Notes: a model not told the origin generated them from the letters alone. Counted from the stretch's first letter, positions 1 to 13,945 are shown. The stretch is 64,000 nt of DNA from Deinococcus murrayi DSM 11303 (GCF_000482805.1 NZ_AXWT01000009.1:62001-126000); one strand, 5' to 3'. Translations and numbers: made by a program.

Positions 1-2877
<2,877 letters not shown>

Positions 2878-2890
2878 GTGTCCTGTATTG

Positions 2891-2899
2891 GAAGCGCTC
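2891..2899. promoter_or_regulatory. possible LacI/MalR-type half-conserved operator
   Basis: GAAGCGCTC lies 13 bases upstream of the amylase ATG. Its core AGCGCT is a perfect 6-bp palindrome and resembles the centre of LacI/GalR-family operators (AAGCGCTT), which often control maltodextrin genes. The outer positions do not match, so this is only a weak candidate. Confidence 0.25.
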
Positions 2900-2912
2900 A
2901 GGCCCGGCGCTG

Positions 2913-4001
2913 TCAACGTGTGTCGCTCGCCACCTCCACCCGGTGCCCGCCCCCCGCCTGCGCATCCCGCAGGGTGGCCTCGGCGCGGGCGAGGGCGTCA
3001 GTTCCGCTGCCCACGGCGAGGCCCACGCTCACGGTGACCACCCGTCCGGCCAGGGGCCGCGAGGCCACCCGCAGCCGCAGCCGCTCGGCCACCACCCGCA
3101 CCGCGACGGGGTCGGTTGCGGAAAGGAGGACGGCGAAGGTGCCCTCCCCCAAGCAGGCGACCGGGTCGCCGGAGCGGGTCGCGGCGGCCAGCGTGCGGGC
3201 CAGGTGTGCCCGCACCGTCTGCACCAAGACGGCTCCGCCTTCCCGCTCCAGTTCGGGCAGGTGGTCTACGCCCACGACCGCCACGGCCACCGGGCGTCGC
3301 AGTGCCCGCAAGCGCCGCTCCAGCGGTCGCCGCAGCGGAAGGCCCGTCAGCGGGTCAGCCTCGTGGGGGGGGAGGTCAGGCCAGGGGCCAGGGTTGCCCT
3401 TGGGACGGGCCAGCGTGCTCTCCTGCCCCCAAAGGACCAAGCCGCCCACCAGCAGCAGCTGCGCGAGCAGGGCGAGGCTGAGTTCCTCGCCGTCCGTGCC
3501 GGCCATCCCCCGGAGGCCGTACAGCGCCCCCATGACCCCGGTGGCCCCCAGGGCGCTGCGGGCCACCACCCGCCCCAGGCGGTGACCCAGCACCCACCCC
3601 GACGCGAGCAGGCCCAGCACGAACCACGGCAGCAGCAGCCCCAGCAGCGCTGGCCCGCCCCCCGCCAGGTGCGGCGCGAATAACCCCAGGCCCAGCCGCC
3701 CCAGCAAAAAGCTCCAGCCCCCCAGCAGCAGCAGCTGGTCGAGGACCCCCACCGGGCAACGCGGCAGGGCCGAGAGCACCAGCGCAACGACGAGCACGGC
3801 GGCCAGTCCCCCCCACAGCGCCGCCAGCACCGGATGCAGCGGCCAGACAACGGCCAGGCCCACGGCAAGAGCGAGGAGCACCAGTGGGAGGACCCACTGG
3901 TAGGCCGTGCGGCGGGCTTCGGCGGTGCGGCTGAACGGCCCTGCCCCGGAGCCTCCCACAGAGACGGCCAGGTCGGGCACAGGCAGCAGACAGTCGCGCA
4001 T
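2913..4001 (-). CDS. membrane protein with degenerate GGDEF domain
   Basis: 362 residues. About residues 33-195 hold several hydrophobic segments; residues 214-355 look like a GGDEF (diguanylate cyclase) domain, opening with DPLTGLP. The catalytic signature GGDEF is replaced by GEGTF (285-289), so cyclase activity is unlikely. An RxxD motif (RSGD, 276-279) lies exactly five residues before it, the spacing of the c-di-GMP inhibitory site, so c-di-GMP binding is possible. The start is uncertain: ATG at 4001 is used, but ATG at 4020 or GTG at 4031 (AGGA five bases upstream) are alternatives. It is divergent from the tRNA gene. Confidence 0.75.
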   Translation of the reverse strand: MRDCLLPVPDLAVSVGGSGAGPFSRTAEARRTAYQWVLPLVLLALAVGLAVVWPLHPVLAALWGGLAAVLVVALVLSALPRCPVGVLDQLLLLGGWSFLLGRLGLGLFAPHLAGGGPALLGLLLPWFVLGLLASGWVLGHRLGRVVARSALGATGVMGALYGLRGMAGTDGEELSLALLAQLLLVGGLVLWGQESTLARPKGNPGPWPDLPPHEADPLTGLPLRRPLERRLRALRRPVAVAVVGVDHLPELEREGGAVLVQTVRAHLARTLAAATRSGDPVACLGEGTFAVLLSATDPVAVRVVAERLRLRVASRPLAGRVVTVSVGLAVGSGTDALARAEATLRDAQAGGGHRVEVASDTR

Positions 4002-4086
4002 ACCTCTGTAGAGAAGCATGAGCGCTCTCACGGCATCCTGACACCGGGCCACCCCCCGGCGGGGGCATGGGCCGGGCACCGCCCCG

Positions 4087-4115
4087 TTGACACCCCGCAC
4101 AGGCGCTGCTACACT
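4087..4115 (+). promoter_or_regulatory. sigma70-type promoter of tRNA-Ile
   Basis: TTGACA (4087-4092), 17-base spacer, TACACT (4110-4115). It is the best consensus promoter in the window and places the transcript start about 30 bases before the tRNA. Confidence 0.9.
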
Positions 4116-4152
4116 CACTCCCGCTTGTCCACCGTGCGGACAGGGCAAACAA

Positions 4153-4229
<77 letters not shown>

Positions 4230-4232
4230 AGC

Positions 4233-4268
4233 GGGACATAGGGGTCACCCTGTGTCCCTTTTTCTTTT
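4233..4268 (+). terminator. rho-independent terminator of tRNA-Ile
   Basis: 11-bp stem GGGACATAGGG / CCCTGTGTCCC (one T-G wobble) with a 4-base loop, then TTTTTCTTTT. It begins four bases after the CCA end. Confidence 0.93.
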
Positions 4269-4283
4269 CCCTGGCCCGCCGAC

Positions 4284-4319
4284 AAAAGGGCGGGGGCCAT
4301 TTTTCTATGGCCCCCGCCC
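4284..4319 (-). terminator. rho-independent terminator after lipA
   Basis: On the minus strand, a 13-bp perfect stem (GGGCGGGGGCCAT and its complement) is followed by TTTT. It lies 15 bases past the lipA stop codon. Confidence 0.85.
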
Positions 4320-4334
4320 TCTGCTGGCTGTCCT

Positions 4335-5336
<1,002 letters not shown>

Positions 5337-5339
5337 GTC

Positions 5340-6053
5340 TCAGCCTCCTGCCGCCGCCGTGGGCAGCGTCCAGTCATAGGTCTCAAAGGTGGTGTGAAAG
5401 GCCCGCGTGAGGGCTGCCTTGGCCGCGCCCAGGTCAGCCACGCGGCTTAGGCCCCGGCGCTCGTACTCCTGGGCCACGCTGGTCATGTGCGTGCCTTGCA
5501 GGCCGCAGGGCACGATGAGGTCAAAGTGCTGCAAGTTGGTCGTGACGTTGAGCGCCAGCCCGTGCAGGGCCACCCCGCGCTGCACTGCCACTCCGAAGGA
5601 AGCAATCTTTTGCTCGTACACCCGGCCATTGACCTCGCGGGGTTCCATGTACACCCCCGCGTAGCCGGGATTGGGCCGGGCGTCCGGCAGCCCCAGCTCC
5701 CCCAGCGCCGCGATGGTCGCTCTCTCCAGCAGCCGCAGAAAGTCGGCCACCCGGCGGCCCACCGGAAAAATGGCGTAGGCCACAAGCTGGCCTGGGCCGT
5801 GGTAGGTCACGTCGCCGCCGCGCTCGACTTCCAGCACCTCGATGCCCTGCGCGGCGAGGTACTCCCGCGTCACGACGATGTTGCGGCCCTCCCGCGCCCC
5901 CCGGCCCAGGGTCAGTACGGGCGGGTGCTCCACGAGCAGGAGCTGGGGCTGCCCGCCCGCCGCGACCTGCGCGTGGGCCTGATGCTGCACGTCCCACGCC
6001 TCACGGTAGGGAAGCCGCCCCAGGTCCACCGTCTCAAACGCCGCCTCTCTCAC
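5340..6053 (-). CDS. lipB: octanoyltransferase
   Basis: 237 residues from GTG at 6053. Transfers octanoate from acyl carrier protein to the lipoyl domain, the step before LipA. The family's thioester Cys is seen in VPCGLQG and the catalytic Lys in QKIASFGVA; GGDVTYHGPGQ is the conserved nucleotide-free core loop. The frame stays open to an ATG at 6104, but TACAAT seven bases before the GTG indicates a leaderless start there, and the extra 17 residues look non-conserved. First gene of lipB-lipA. Confidence 0.95.
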   Translation of the reverse strand: MREAAFETVDLGRLPYREAWDVQHQAHAQVAAGGQPQLLLVEHPPVLTLGRGAREGRNIVVTREYLAAQGIEVLEVERGGDVTYHGPGQLVAYAIFPVGRRVADFLRLLERATIAALGELGLPDARPNPGYAGVYMEPREVNGRVYEQKIASFGVAVQRGVALHGLALNVTTNLQHFDLIVPCGLQGTHMTSVAQEYERRGLSRVADLGAAKAALTRAFHTTFETYDWTLPTAAAGG

Positions 6054-6060
6054 GCGCCCG

Positions 6061-6066
6061 ATTGTA
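6061..6066 (-). promoter_or_regulatory. leaderless -10 box of lipB
   Basis: TACAAT followed by seven bases and the GTG start. The transcript would begin at or next to the start codon. No clear -35. Confidence 0.7.
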
Positions 6067-6208
6067 CGCGCCGGGGCGCTGCTCGTTCGGGGCGGGGAGT
6101 GCAATCCACCCCGTTATTGTCCAGTCTGGATGGTCAGTGCCCGCAGCTGGGCTGGAAGGCCGGGCGCACTCAGCCAGGTGGCAGAGGCGTGGAGGGTGCC
6201 GGAGCCGC

Positions 6209-6214
6209 TAGCCT
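6209..6214 (+). promoter_or_regulatory. leaderless -10 box of the acetyltransferase gene
   Basis: TAGCCT, seven bases, ATG. It is one of several copies of the same TAGCCT-N5-8-start arrangement in the window. Confidence 0.7.
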
Positions 6215-6221
6215 CTGCCCC

Positions 6222-6746
<525 letters not shown>

Positions 6747-7553
6747 TTACTTCTGGGCAGAAGTGTCGCCGTCCGGCTGGAGCGCTTCGGCCTTTTGCTG
6801 GGCGGTCTGGGCCAGGGCTTCGAGCACCTCCGCCTGCTGTTCGGGGGGGGCGCTCGCCTCGGCGACCTTGTCCAGCGCCGCTTCCGCGATGCGCTCCAGT
6901 GCACCGAGTTGCCCCTCGCCCGCCGCGTCGAGTTCGCCAATGCGCTCCACAATCTGCTCGCCCGCTTCGGCAAGCAAGCTGGCCTCTTGGTCGGCACTCA
7001 GGGCCTGAATCGCCTCGACCCTGGCTTGATGCTCGGCGCTGAGGCGCTCCAGCCGCCCGACCTGCTCCAGGGTGTCGGCTTGGGCGCGGGCCGCCTCGAT
7101 GATGGTGTTCAGCGCCTTCAGCTGGGCCTGCACCCGGTCATGAATCCGCCGCAGCGACTGCACGCTGACCTCGCTCATGGGGGTGCGGGCCACCTCCTCC
7201 AATGCCTGACAGATGAGGCCGTCGAGGGCCGCCGCCGCCGTGATTTGCTCCTCGCCGCTTTGCACGATTTCGGCCAGCGCCTGGGCATGGCCTTGGCGCT
7301 GCTCGTTCCCGGCGGCGAGGGGCAGGCTCCGCAGTTGCTCGGTGGTCACCTGCACGACCTGCCGCAGCGCGTCGGTGGCGGCCAGCCCCTCTTGCCCGGC
7401 GCGGATAATCTGCTCCAGGGTGCTCGTCTGTGCCCAGCCCGCCGCGCCGACGTGCTCTCTGGCCCGCACCTCGGCGAGCCGCCGCCGCTGACGGCTCACT
7501 GCCTGCTGCGCTCCGGCGAGGACCGTCTCTCTGGTGGTTGGCGAATCGCTCAC
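6747..7553 (-). CDS. Ala/Glu/Gln-rich coiled-coil protein of unknown function
   Basis: 268 residues, almost entirely helix-forming (Ala, Glu, Gln, Leu, Arg) with long heptad-like stretches. There is no signal peptide, membrane segment or recognisable catalytic motif. GTG at 7553 is preferred over ATG at 7574 because TATCCT lies six bases before it. The length and composition suggest a rod-like cytoplasmic scaffold; I cannot name a family. Confidence 0.75.
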   Translation of the reverse strand: MSDSPTTRETVLAGAQQAVSRQRRRLAEVRAREHVGAAGWAQTSTLEQIIRAGQEGLAATDALRQVVQVTTEQLRSLPLAAGNEQRQGHAQALAEIVQSGEEQITAAAALDGLICQALEEVARTPMSEVSVQSLRRIHDRVQAQLKALNTIIEAARAQADTLEQVGRLERLSAEHQARVEAIQALSADQEASLLAEAGEQIVERIGELDAAGEGQLGALERIAEAALDKVAEASAPPEQQAEVLEALAQTAQQKAEALQPDGDTSAQK

Positions 7554-7559
7554 CGATCC

Positions 7560-7565
7560 AGGATA
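7560..7565 (-). promoter_or_regulatory. leaderless -10 box of the coiled-coil gene
   Basis: TATCCT, six bases, GTG. Confidence 0.6.
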
Positions 7566-7617
7566 TGGCTTCATCGAGCCTTCACCGTGACTTGGCTTAG
7601 ATAGGTCAGCTTTCCCC

Positions 7618-7647
7618 TTGAGCTGCGCCCCTCGCGCCGCGTATACT
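7618..7647 (+). promoter_or_regulatory. rplS promoter
   Basis: TTGAGC (7618-7623), 18-base spacer, TATACT (7642-7647). Unlike the many leaderless promoters nearby, it lies about 120 bases before the start codon and so produces a long 5' leader. Confidence 0.75.
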
Positions 7648-7653
7648 CCTCAG

Positions 7654-7771
7654 GTTCAGCCCCGCGTGAGCGCGGGAGCGTACAGACCAAGAACGTCTCT
7701 GCCCGTGCCGGTGTGCTGGGAAACGCTGTGCCGGGAAGTGGGGCGGTCCGCTGGCAAAGGAGTGGTGACAC
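7654..7771 (+). promoter_or_regulatory. rplS 5' leader, possible autoregulatory RNA
   Basis: About 118 bases between the promoter and rplS. It contains a GC hairpin (CCCGCG-TGAG-CGCGGG region at 7660-7676) and a second stem-rich part with CCGG repeats, ending in AAAGGAG before the ATG. Ribosomal-protein leaders often bind their product. The long leader is seen directly; the regulatory role is inferred. Confidence 0.4.
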
Positions 7772-8248
7772 ATGCAGAGTCAGGTCAAAGTCAATCGCGG
7801 CGCGATCCTGCGCTCGGTCGAGCAGGCGCACATCAAGACGGACCACCCGGAGTTTCAGCCCGGCGATACCGTGCGCGTCGAGACGAAGGTCGTCGAAGGC
7901 AACCGCACCCGCAACCAGGCCTTTGAGGGCGTGGTTATCGCCATCAACGGCACGGGCAGCCGCAAGAGCTTCACGGTCCGCAAGATTTCTTTCGGCGAGG
8001 GTGTCGAACGCGTCTTCCCCTTCAGTAGCCCTCTCGTCGCCAAGGTGACGGTCCTGGAGCGCGGCAAGGTGCGCCGCGCCAAGCTGTATTACCTGCGTGA
8101 ACTGCGTGGCAAGGCGGCCCGCATCAAGAGCGACCGCAGCCGCGTGATGAAAGACGCCGCCCGCAGCCAGCAGGCCAAGGCCGCCCCTGCCGAGACGGCC
8201 ACCGAAGCGCAGAGCGACTTCACCCCGGTCGAGACGCTGGGCGAATAA
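7772..8248 (+). CDS. rplS: 50S ribosomal protein L19
   Basis: 158 residues. L19 sits at the interface of the ribosomal subunits. The family core is clear: [18 protein letters not shown], then [11 protein letters not shown] and [16 protein letters not shown], ending in [16 protein letters not shown]. The C-terminal extension of about 40 residues beyond the core is rich in Ala, Lys and Glu, as in other Deinococcota. A strong Shine-Dalgarno (AAAGGAG) fixes the start. It is transcribed alone, without the usual trmD/rimM neighbours. Confidence 0.98.
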   Translation: MQSQVKVNRGAILRSVEQAHIKTDHPEFQPGDTVRVETKVVEGNRTRNQAFEGVVIAINGTGSRKSFTVRKISFGEGVERVFPFSSPLVAKVTVLERGKVRRAKLYYLRELRGKAARIKSDRSRVMKDAARSQQAKAAPAETATEAQSDFTPVETLGE

Positions 8249-8325
8249 GCCCCGCCCCTCGCCGAGCCGCTCGCTCCCCCTCGCCGGGAGTGGGCGGCTT
8301 GGGGGTTATTGGTGCTCCCACTTGC

Positions 8326-8331
8326 TAGCCT
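8326..8331 (+). promoter_or_regulatory. leaderless -10 box of the HAD gene
   Basis: TAGCCT, seven bases, GTG at 8339. Confidence 0.7.
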
Positions 8332-8338
8332 CTTTTCC

Positions 8339-9166
8339 GTGACGCGCCCGCCCGAACGCCCCCGGCCCCGCCGCTTGCCCCTGCTGCTTGCCTTTGATCT
8401 CGACGGCACCCTGATTCCGGACCTGGGCCGCGAGGTGCCCGCCGCGACCGTCCGGGCGCTCGCGCGGCTGCGGGGGCTGGGGGCGCGGGTGGCGGTGATT
8501 ACCGGGCGGGACGCCGCCCCGCCGCAGGTGCTGGAGGCCGCGCAGCCCGATGCCGTGGCGACCAACAACGGGGGCCGGGTCGAGTTGCAGGGCGAGCTGC
8601 ACCGCGAGGCCCGCTTCAGCGAGGACGAACTCGCCGCCGTCCTCGCGCACGAGCTGGAGGAAGCCCGCGTGGTCGTCTTTCGGCCCAGCGGTCTCTATGC
8701 CGAACTGCCGCCCGGCCATGCCCCCGAAGCCTGGATGGTCGAGCGCGGCGTGCGGCCCCTGGCGCAGGCCCCAGCGGGCGAACCCACCCTGAAGGTGGGC
8801 TTCTACCATCCCGGCGTGGCCGACTTTGCGGCCCGGCTGCGGGTGTCGCACCCCCACCTCGTCCTCACCGGGGCGCAGCCGCCCTACTCCGAGTTCCTGA
8901 CGGTGACCCCGGCGGGGGCGCACAAGGGCGCGGCCCTCACCCTGATTGCGCAGGGGCTGGGGGTCGAGCTGGAGCGCACGGTCGTCTTTGGCGACAGTGA
9001 CAACGACGTGGCGATGCTCGAAATCGCCGGGTACGCGGTGCAGGTGGGCCATCTGCCGCTGCTCGCTCCCCACGCCGACGACCGGGTCAGCGGGCCGCAG
9101 GCGCTGGGGCCTTACCTGGAGGAGCTGGCGGACCGGCTGGAGGCGGCAGAGGCCCCAGCCACCTGA
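8339..9166 (+). CDS. HAD-superfamily Cof-type phosphatase
   Basis: 275 residues from GTG at 8339. HAD motif I is AFDLDGTL (nucleophile Asp20, acid/base Asp22), motif II VITGRD, motif III a Lys in the AHKGAAL segment, and motif IV VFGDSDNDVAM. The layout with a large C2-type cap between motifs II and III matches Cof/YidA sugar-phosphate or FMN phosphatases; the substrate is unknown. The leaderless -10 box decides the start over the longer frame from TTG at 8309. The last 80 bases overlap the 3' end of the convergent ABC gene. Confidence 0.9.
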   Translation: MTRPPERPRPRRLPLLLAFDLDGTLIPDLGREVPAATVRALARLRGLGARVAVITGRDAAPPQVLEAAQPDAVATNNGGRVELQGELHREARFSEDELAAVLAHELEEARVVVFRPSGLYAELPPGHAPEAWMVERGVRPLAQAPAGEPTLKVGFYHPGVADFAARLRVSHPHLVLTGAQPPYSEFLTVTPAGAHKGAALTLIAQGLGVELERTVVFGDSDNDVAMLEIAGYAVQVGHLPLLAPHADDRVSGPQALGPYLEELADRLEAAEAPAT

Positions 9167-10556
9167 CCCGCCCCTCCGCCAGCTCCAGGCCGTGGGTGAG
9201 GCCCGGCAGTGCGTCGCCCTCCCGGTGGGCGACCACCAGCAGGTGGGTGCCCGCCCGCACGAGGTCCGGCAGCAGGGCCAAGAACCGGGCGCGGGCATCG
9301 GCATCTACGAAGTCCAGCCCCTCGTCCAGAATCAGCAACCGGGGTTGGTGGGCCACCGCCCGCGCGAGCAGGAGCCGCCGCAGTTGCCCCTGCGAGAGCG
9401 TGTCGGCGGGGCGCTCCAGCAACTCCGTCACGCCAAGCTGTCCGGCGAGGGCCTCTACCCGCGCCGCCTGCTCCGGGGTGAGGTCCGGCGCGAAGCCCTC
9501 AGTCCCGCCCCACGCGCTGCCGATGACCTCGCGGCCCGTCCAGCCCCGGCGCTGGCGCACGCTGGTCTCGGCGGAAACCAGCCCCACCGTGCGGCGGCGC
9601 TCGGTGAGGAGGTCGCGGGCGAGAAAGGGCCGTTCCACCCGCCCCCCCAGGGCCGCGGACAACTCCCCGGCAATCAGCCGCGCCAGCGTGCTCTTGCCGC
9701 TGCCGTTCTCGCCCGTCACCCGCCAGTGCTCGCCCGCCCGCCAGGTCCAGGACAGCGGTCCCAGCGCCCGCCGCCCATTGCGGTAGACCTCTACGTTTCG
9801 CAACCGCACGAGGTCGCCCGCGCCGGGGGGCCGGGGCAGCGGCGGGGGTGAGGGGAGGGCCAGGGCAGTGTCCCCGGCCCCCCGCACCGTCCCCCCCTCC
9901 ACCCGCAGCCGTCGCCAGGGCAGGGCGGGCGCTTCCTCTGGGCGGTGGGTGGCGAGGACCACCGCGACGCCCGCCCCGTGCACCTCGCGCAGCACCTCCC
10001 CCAGCTCGGCCCGTGCCCCAGCACTCAGCCCATCGGTGAACTCGTCGAGCAGGAGGGCGGCGGGCCGGGGCATCAGCGCCCGCGCCAGGCCCACCCGCCG
10101 CCGCTGCCCGTGGCTGAGGGTGCGGACGTCGCGGTCCAGCAGGGGCCACACGCCCGTCAGCGCGGCCACTTCGGTAAGCCGAGCCTCGGCGGGTGGCGTG
10201 GGCGTCCACAGCCGCAGCGAGTTCCCCTCGGACCCGGCGAGCAGCACGTCGCGCACCGTCTGAAGCCAGTCGCGGGTCAGGTAAAAAGCTTCGGCATCCG
10301 GCCCCACCACCGCGAGGGTCTGCCGCGCCCGCACCGCCGAGCGCCGTTCCTGGCCGTCCAGCCGGTAGACCCGCTCGCCCGCTGCCGGGGCCACCTCCCC
10401 CGCAAGCAGCCGCAGCAGGGTGGTCTTGCCGCCGCCGTTTGGCCCCTCCAGCCGCAGCGCCTCGCCGGGCCACAGCGAAAGGGTCACGTCCCGCAGCGGC
10501 GTTCCCCCGCCCACCCGCACGGTGACGGCCCGCAGCTCTATCAGGGGAAGGCTCAT
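9087..10556 (-). CDS. twin-domain ABC ATPase (ModF/PhrA-like)
   Basis: 489 residues, two complete ATP-binding cassettes and no membrane segments. Cassette 1 has GPNGGGKTT, LSHGQ and LLLDEFTDGL; cassette 2 has GENGSGKST, LSQGQ and LLILDEGLDFVD. The order and length resemble ModF, historically called PhrA, whose role is poorly defined; no permease or binding protein lies nearby, so transport is not assured. ATG at 10556 is chosen over 10580 because TAGACT lies eight bases upstream. The 3' end overlaps the convergent HAD gene by 80 bases. Confidence 0.85.
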   Translation of the reverse strand: MSLPLIELRAVTVRVGGGTPLRDVTLSLWPGEALRLEGPNGGGKTTLLRLLAGEVAPAAGERVYRLDGQERRSAVRARQTLAVVGPDAEAFYLTRDWLQTVRDVLLAGSEGNSLRLWTPTPPAEARLTEVAALTGVWPLLDRDVRTLSHGQRRRVGLARALMPRPAALLLDEFTDGLSAGARAELGEVLREVHGAGVAVVLATHRPEEAPALPWRRLRVEGGTVRGAGDTALALPSPPPLPRPPGAGDLVRLRNVEVYRNGRRALGPLSWTWRAGEHWRVTGENGSGKSTLARLIAGELSAALGGRVERPFLARDLLTERRRTVGLVSAETSVRQRRGWTGREVIGSAWGGTEGFAPDLTPEQAARVEALAGQLGVTELLERPADTLSQGQLRRLLLARAVAHQPRLLILDEGLDFVDADARARFLALLPDLVRAGTHLLVVAHREGDALPGLTHGLELAEGRVRWLGPLPPPAGPPAPPGKAPAPAAR

Positions 10557-10564
10557 CGGGGAGG

Positions 10565-10570
10565 AGTCTA
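10565..10570 (-). promoter_or_regulatory. leaderless -10 box of the twin ABC gene
   Basis: TAGACT, eight bases, ATG. Confidence 0.6.
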
Positions 10571-10582
10571 GAACACCCACGC

Positions 10583-10614
10583 AAAAAAGCCCCCCTTCGC
10601 GGCGGAAGGGGGAC
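10583..10614 (-). terminator. rho-independent terminator after rpsI
   Basis: On the minus strand a CCCCCTTC/GAAGGGGG stem is followed by GC and TTTTTT. It ends the rplM-rpsI transcript just upstream of the next minus-strand promoter. Confidence 0.9.
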
Positions 10615-10633
10615 TCTGGGAAGCGCGTCCGAA

Positions 10634-11451
<818 letters not shown>

Positions 11452-11613
11452 CGTGAAACTCCGTGTGAGGGGATTTGGCGGCGACACGCCCCGCGCTGGC
11501 CGGGGGAAAAGCGCGTGCGTGTCCGGGTGCCTCCCGGTCGTTTCGGCCCTACCAAGCGCGAAACACTAAAGGTGAGGGTATCAGAGGGCAGGGGTGGGGG
11601 GCAAGGGTGGGAT

Positions 11614-12048
11614 TCAGGGGGCCTCGCCCTCCAGCAGCGCCTCCATCGCCAAGCGGTAGCCCAAAAACCCCAGCCCGCTGATTTTGCCCCGGCACACCGC
11701 CGCCGTGACCGAGCGGTGGCGGAACTCCTCGCGGGCGTCGACGTTGGAGATGTGCACCTCGACCACCGGGAGGCGCTGCCCGGCGATGGCGTCGCGCAGG
11801 GCGTAGGAATAATGCGTCAGCGCCCCCGGATTCAGCACGATGCCGGAAAAACCGTGCTCCTCGGCGTCCTGAATCCACTCCAGCAGTTGACCCTCGTAGT
11901 TGCTCTGGCGGCAGGTGACGGCGGTGCCCAGCTCCGCGCCCCAGCCCTCGCACAGCCGTTCGAGGTCTTCGAGCGTCTGGGACCCGTACACGTCCGGCTC
12001 GCGCAGGCCGAGGCAGTTCAGATTCGGGCCGTTGAGGACGAGAATCAT
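11614..12048 (-). CDS. aroQ: 3-dehydroquinate dehydratase, type II
   Basis: 144 residues, typical for the dodecameric type II enzyme. It dehydrates 3-dehydroquinate to 3-dehydroshikimate, the third shikimate step. LVLNGPNLNCLG and REPDVYG (catalytic Tyr), then NPGALTHYSYALRDA and VEVHISN, then CRGKISGLG are all present. TACGCT six bases before the ATG points to its own leaderless promoter. It lies downstream of aroB across a repeat-bearing spacer. Confidence 0.97.
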   Translation of the reverse strand: MILVLNGPNLNCLGLREPDVYGSQTLEDLERLCEGWGAELGTAVTCRQSNYEGQLLEWIQDAEEHGFSGIVLNPGALTHYSYALRDAIAGQRLPVVEVHISNVDAREEFRHRSVTAAVCRGKISGLGFLGYRLAMEALLEGEAP

Positions 12049-12054
12049 GGGGGC

Positions 12055-12060
12055 AGCGTA
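12055..12060 (-). promoter_or_regulatory. leaderless -10 box of aroQ
   Basis: TACGCT, six bases, ATG. Confidence 0.6.
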
Positions 12061-12081
12061 ACAGGGGGAGGGGCCGGTGGG

Positions 12082-12231
12082 CAGTGGGAAGTGGGAAGTG
12101 GAGGGTCAGGCGGTTGGGCTGTTCCCGTTTTGGGGGCGGGGCCTGTCACCCTGAGCGCCGCGAAGGGTCCCAGGACGCCAGGAGGGGAGACGCTTCACCC
12201 TTCTCCACTGACCACTCCCCACTCCCCACTG
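12082..12231. repeat. intergenic palindromic repeat with interspersed core
   Basis: Outer inverted arms are short tandem GTGGGAA/GTGGGGA units (12082-12103 and, complementary, 12203-12231). Between them lies a core (12145-12179) containing CACCCTGAGCG and CGAAGGGTCC. That core is a widely scattered intergenic element in Deinococcota and other phyla, whose conceptual translation reads CHPERREGSQ. The right arm overlaps the 3' end of aroB. Confidence 0.8.
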
Positions 12232-13262
12232 ACCTCCTCCTGCCACCGCGCAAACTGCCGGCGCAGCACGTCCTCCGGCACCCGCCCCAGATACGGCTGC
12301 CCCAGCTCCCGCAGCAGCACGAAGCGCACGCCCCCCGCGTCGGCCTTTTTGTCGCGGGCCATGTAGGGCCACAGGTCGTCAAAGGTGAGGTTGGGCAGGG
12401 GCGCGGGCCGCTGCCAGCGCAAGAAGGCCAGCGTGTGCCCGGTGAGGTCGGCCCCGCCCAGCGCGAGGCTGAGCCGCGCCGCGTAGTGCATTCCGTAGGC
12501 CACCGCCTCGCCGTGGGGAATGGCGTGGTGGGTGTGGGCCTCCAGCGCGTGCGCGAGCGTGTGCCCGAAGTTGAGGTGGGCGCGCTCGCCCTGCTCGGTG
12601 GGGTCGCGGCGGACCACCCCCGCCTTCACGGCGATGGCGTCGGCCAGCGTCTCCTCCAGCCCCGTTCCGCCGGGCCGGAACTCCGGCGAGAGTACGCGGG
12701 GCAGCAGGGAGGGGTCGGCAATCAGGCCGTGCTTGTAGGCCTCGGCGGCCCCTTCGCGAAAAACGGCGGGCGGCAGGGTCCTCAGCGTGTCCACGTCGCA
12801 CCACACCGCACCGGGCGGATGAAAGGCCCCCACCAGGTTCTTGCCTTCGGGGAGGTTCACGCCCGTCTTGCCGCCGACCGCCGCGTCGACCATCCCCAGC
12901 AGGGTGGTCGGCAGGGCATAAAAGGCCACCCCGCGCAGGTAGGTCGCCGCGACGAAGCCCGCGAGGTCGGTCGCCGCGCCGCCCCCCAGCCCGACGACCG
13001 CCCCGTCACGGGGGAGGTTCGCCGCCGCCAGCCGCGAGAGCACGTCCGCATAGACCGCCAGCGTCTTGCACCCGTCGCGCGGGGGCACGCTCACGGTGAC
13101 GGCAGGGGAGAGGGCCGCCCGCGCCGTCTTCACGAAGGCGGGCGGCAGGTCGGCAGGGTGAATCAGGGCGACGTGGCGCTGCGGAAGCCGCACTCGCCCC
13201 AGCAGGCCCGCCCCCACAGTGACCGCGGAGGGAGGCTCGCCCCCGACTTCAATCCGGCGCAT
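12195..13262 (-). CDS. aroB: 3-dehydroquinate synthase
   Basis: 355 residues from ATG at 13262. It is an NAD- and metal-dependent enzyme converting DAHP to 3-dehydroquinate. [21 protein letters not shown], split by small changes, gives the nucleotide-binding loop; [19 protein letters not shown] and the metal ligands in [12 protein letters not shown] and HGEAVAYGM are intact. The last dozen codons (after WQEEV) are read from the intergenic repeat and are Gly/Ser/Val-rich, not family sequence. The ATG lies one base past the aroK stop, so aroK-aroB are coupled. Confidence 0.96.
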   Translation of the reverse strand: MRRIEVGGEPPSAVTVGAGLLGRVRLPQRHVALIHPADLPPAFVKTARAALSPAVTVSVPPRDGCKTLAVYADVLSRLAAANLPRDGAVVGLGGGAATDLAGFVAATYLRGVAFYALPTTLLGMVDAAVGGKTGVNLPEGKNLVGAFHPPGAVWCDVDTLRTLPPAVFREGAAEAYKHGLIADPSLLPRVLSPEFRPGGTGLEETLADAIAVKAGVVRRDPTEQGERAHLNFGHTLAHALEAHTHHAIPHGEAVAYGMHYAARLSLALGGADLTGHTLAFLRWQRPAPLPNLTFDDLWPYMARDKKADAGGVRFVLLRELGQPYLGRVPEDVLRRQFARWQEEVSGEWGVVSGEG

Positions 13263-13263
13263 G

Positions 13264-13854
<591 letters not shown>

Positions 13855-13861
13855 GCCCGGC

Positions 13862-13867
13862 AGTCTA
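13862..13867 (-). promoter_or_regulatory. leaderless -10 box of aroK-aroB
   Basis: TAGACT, seven bases, ATG. Separates aroK from the upstream aroC transcript. Confidence 0.65.
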
Positions 13868-13922
13868 GGGCAAGTCACCCGCCGGGACCGGATAGGGAGA
13901 ACCTTTAGGCGGGGGGCGTGTC

Positions 13923-13937
13923 GCGTGTGGCCCGTGG
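13923..13937. repeat. fragment of the GTGTGGCCCGTGG repeat family
   Basis: GCGTGTGGCCCGTGG between aroC and aroK repeats the left arm of the palindrome at 36964. It is only one arm, so it looks like a decayed copy. Confidence 0.45.
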
Positions 13938-13945
13938 AGGGGTCT

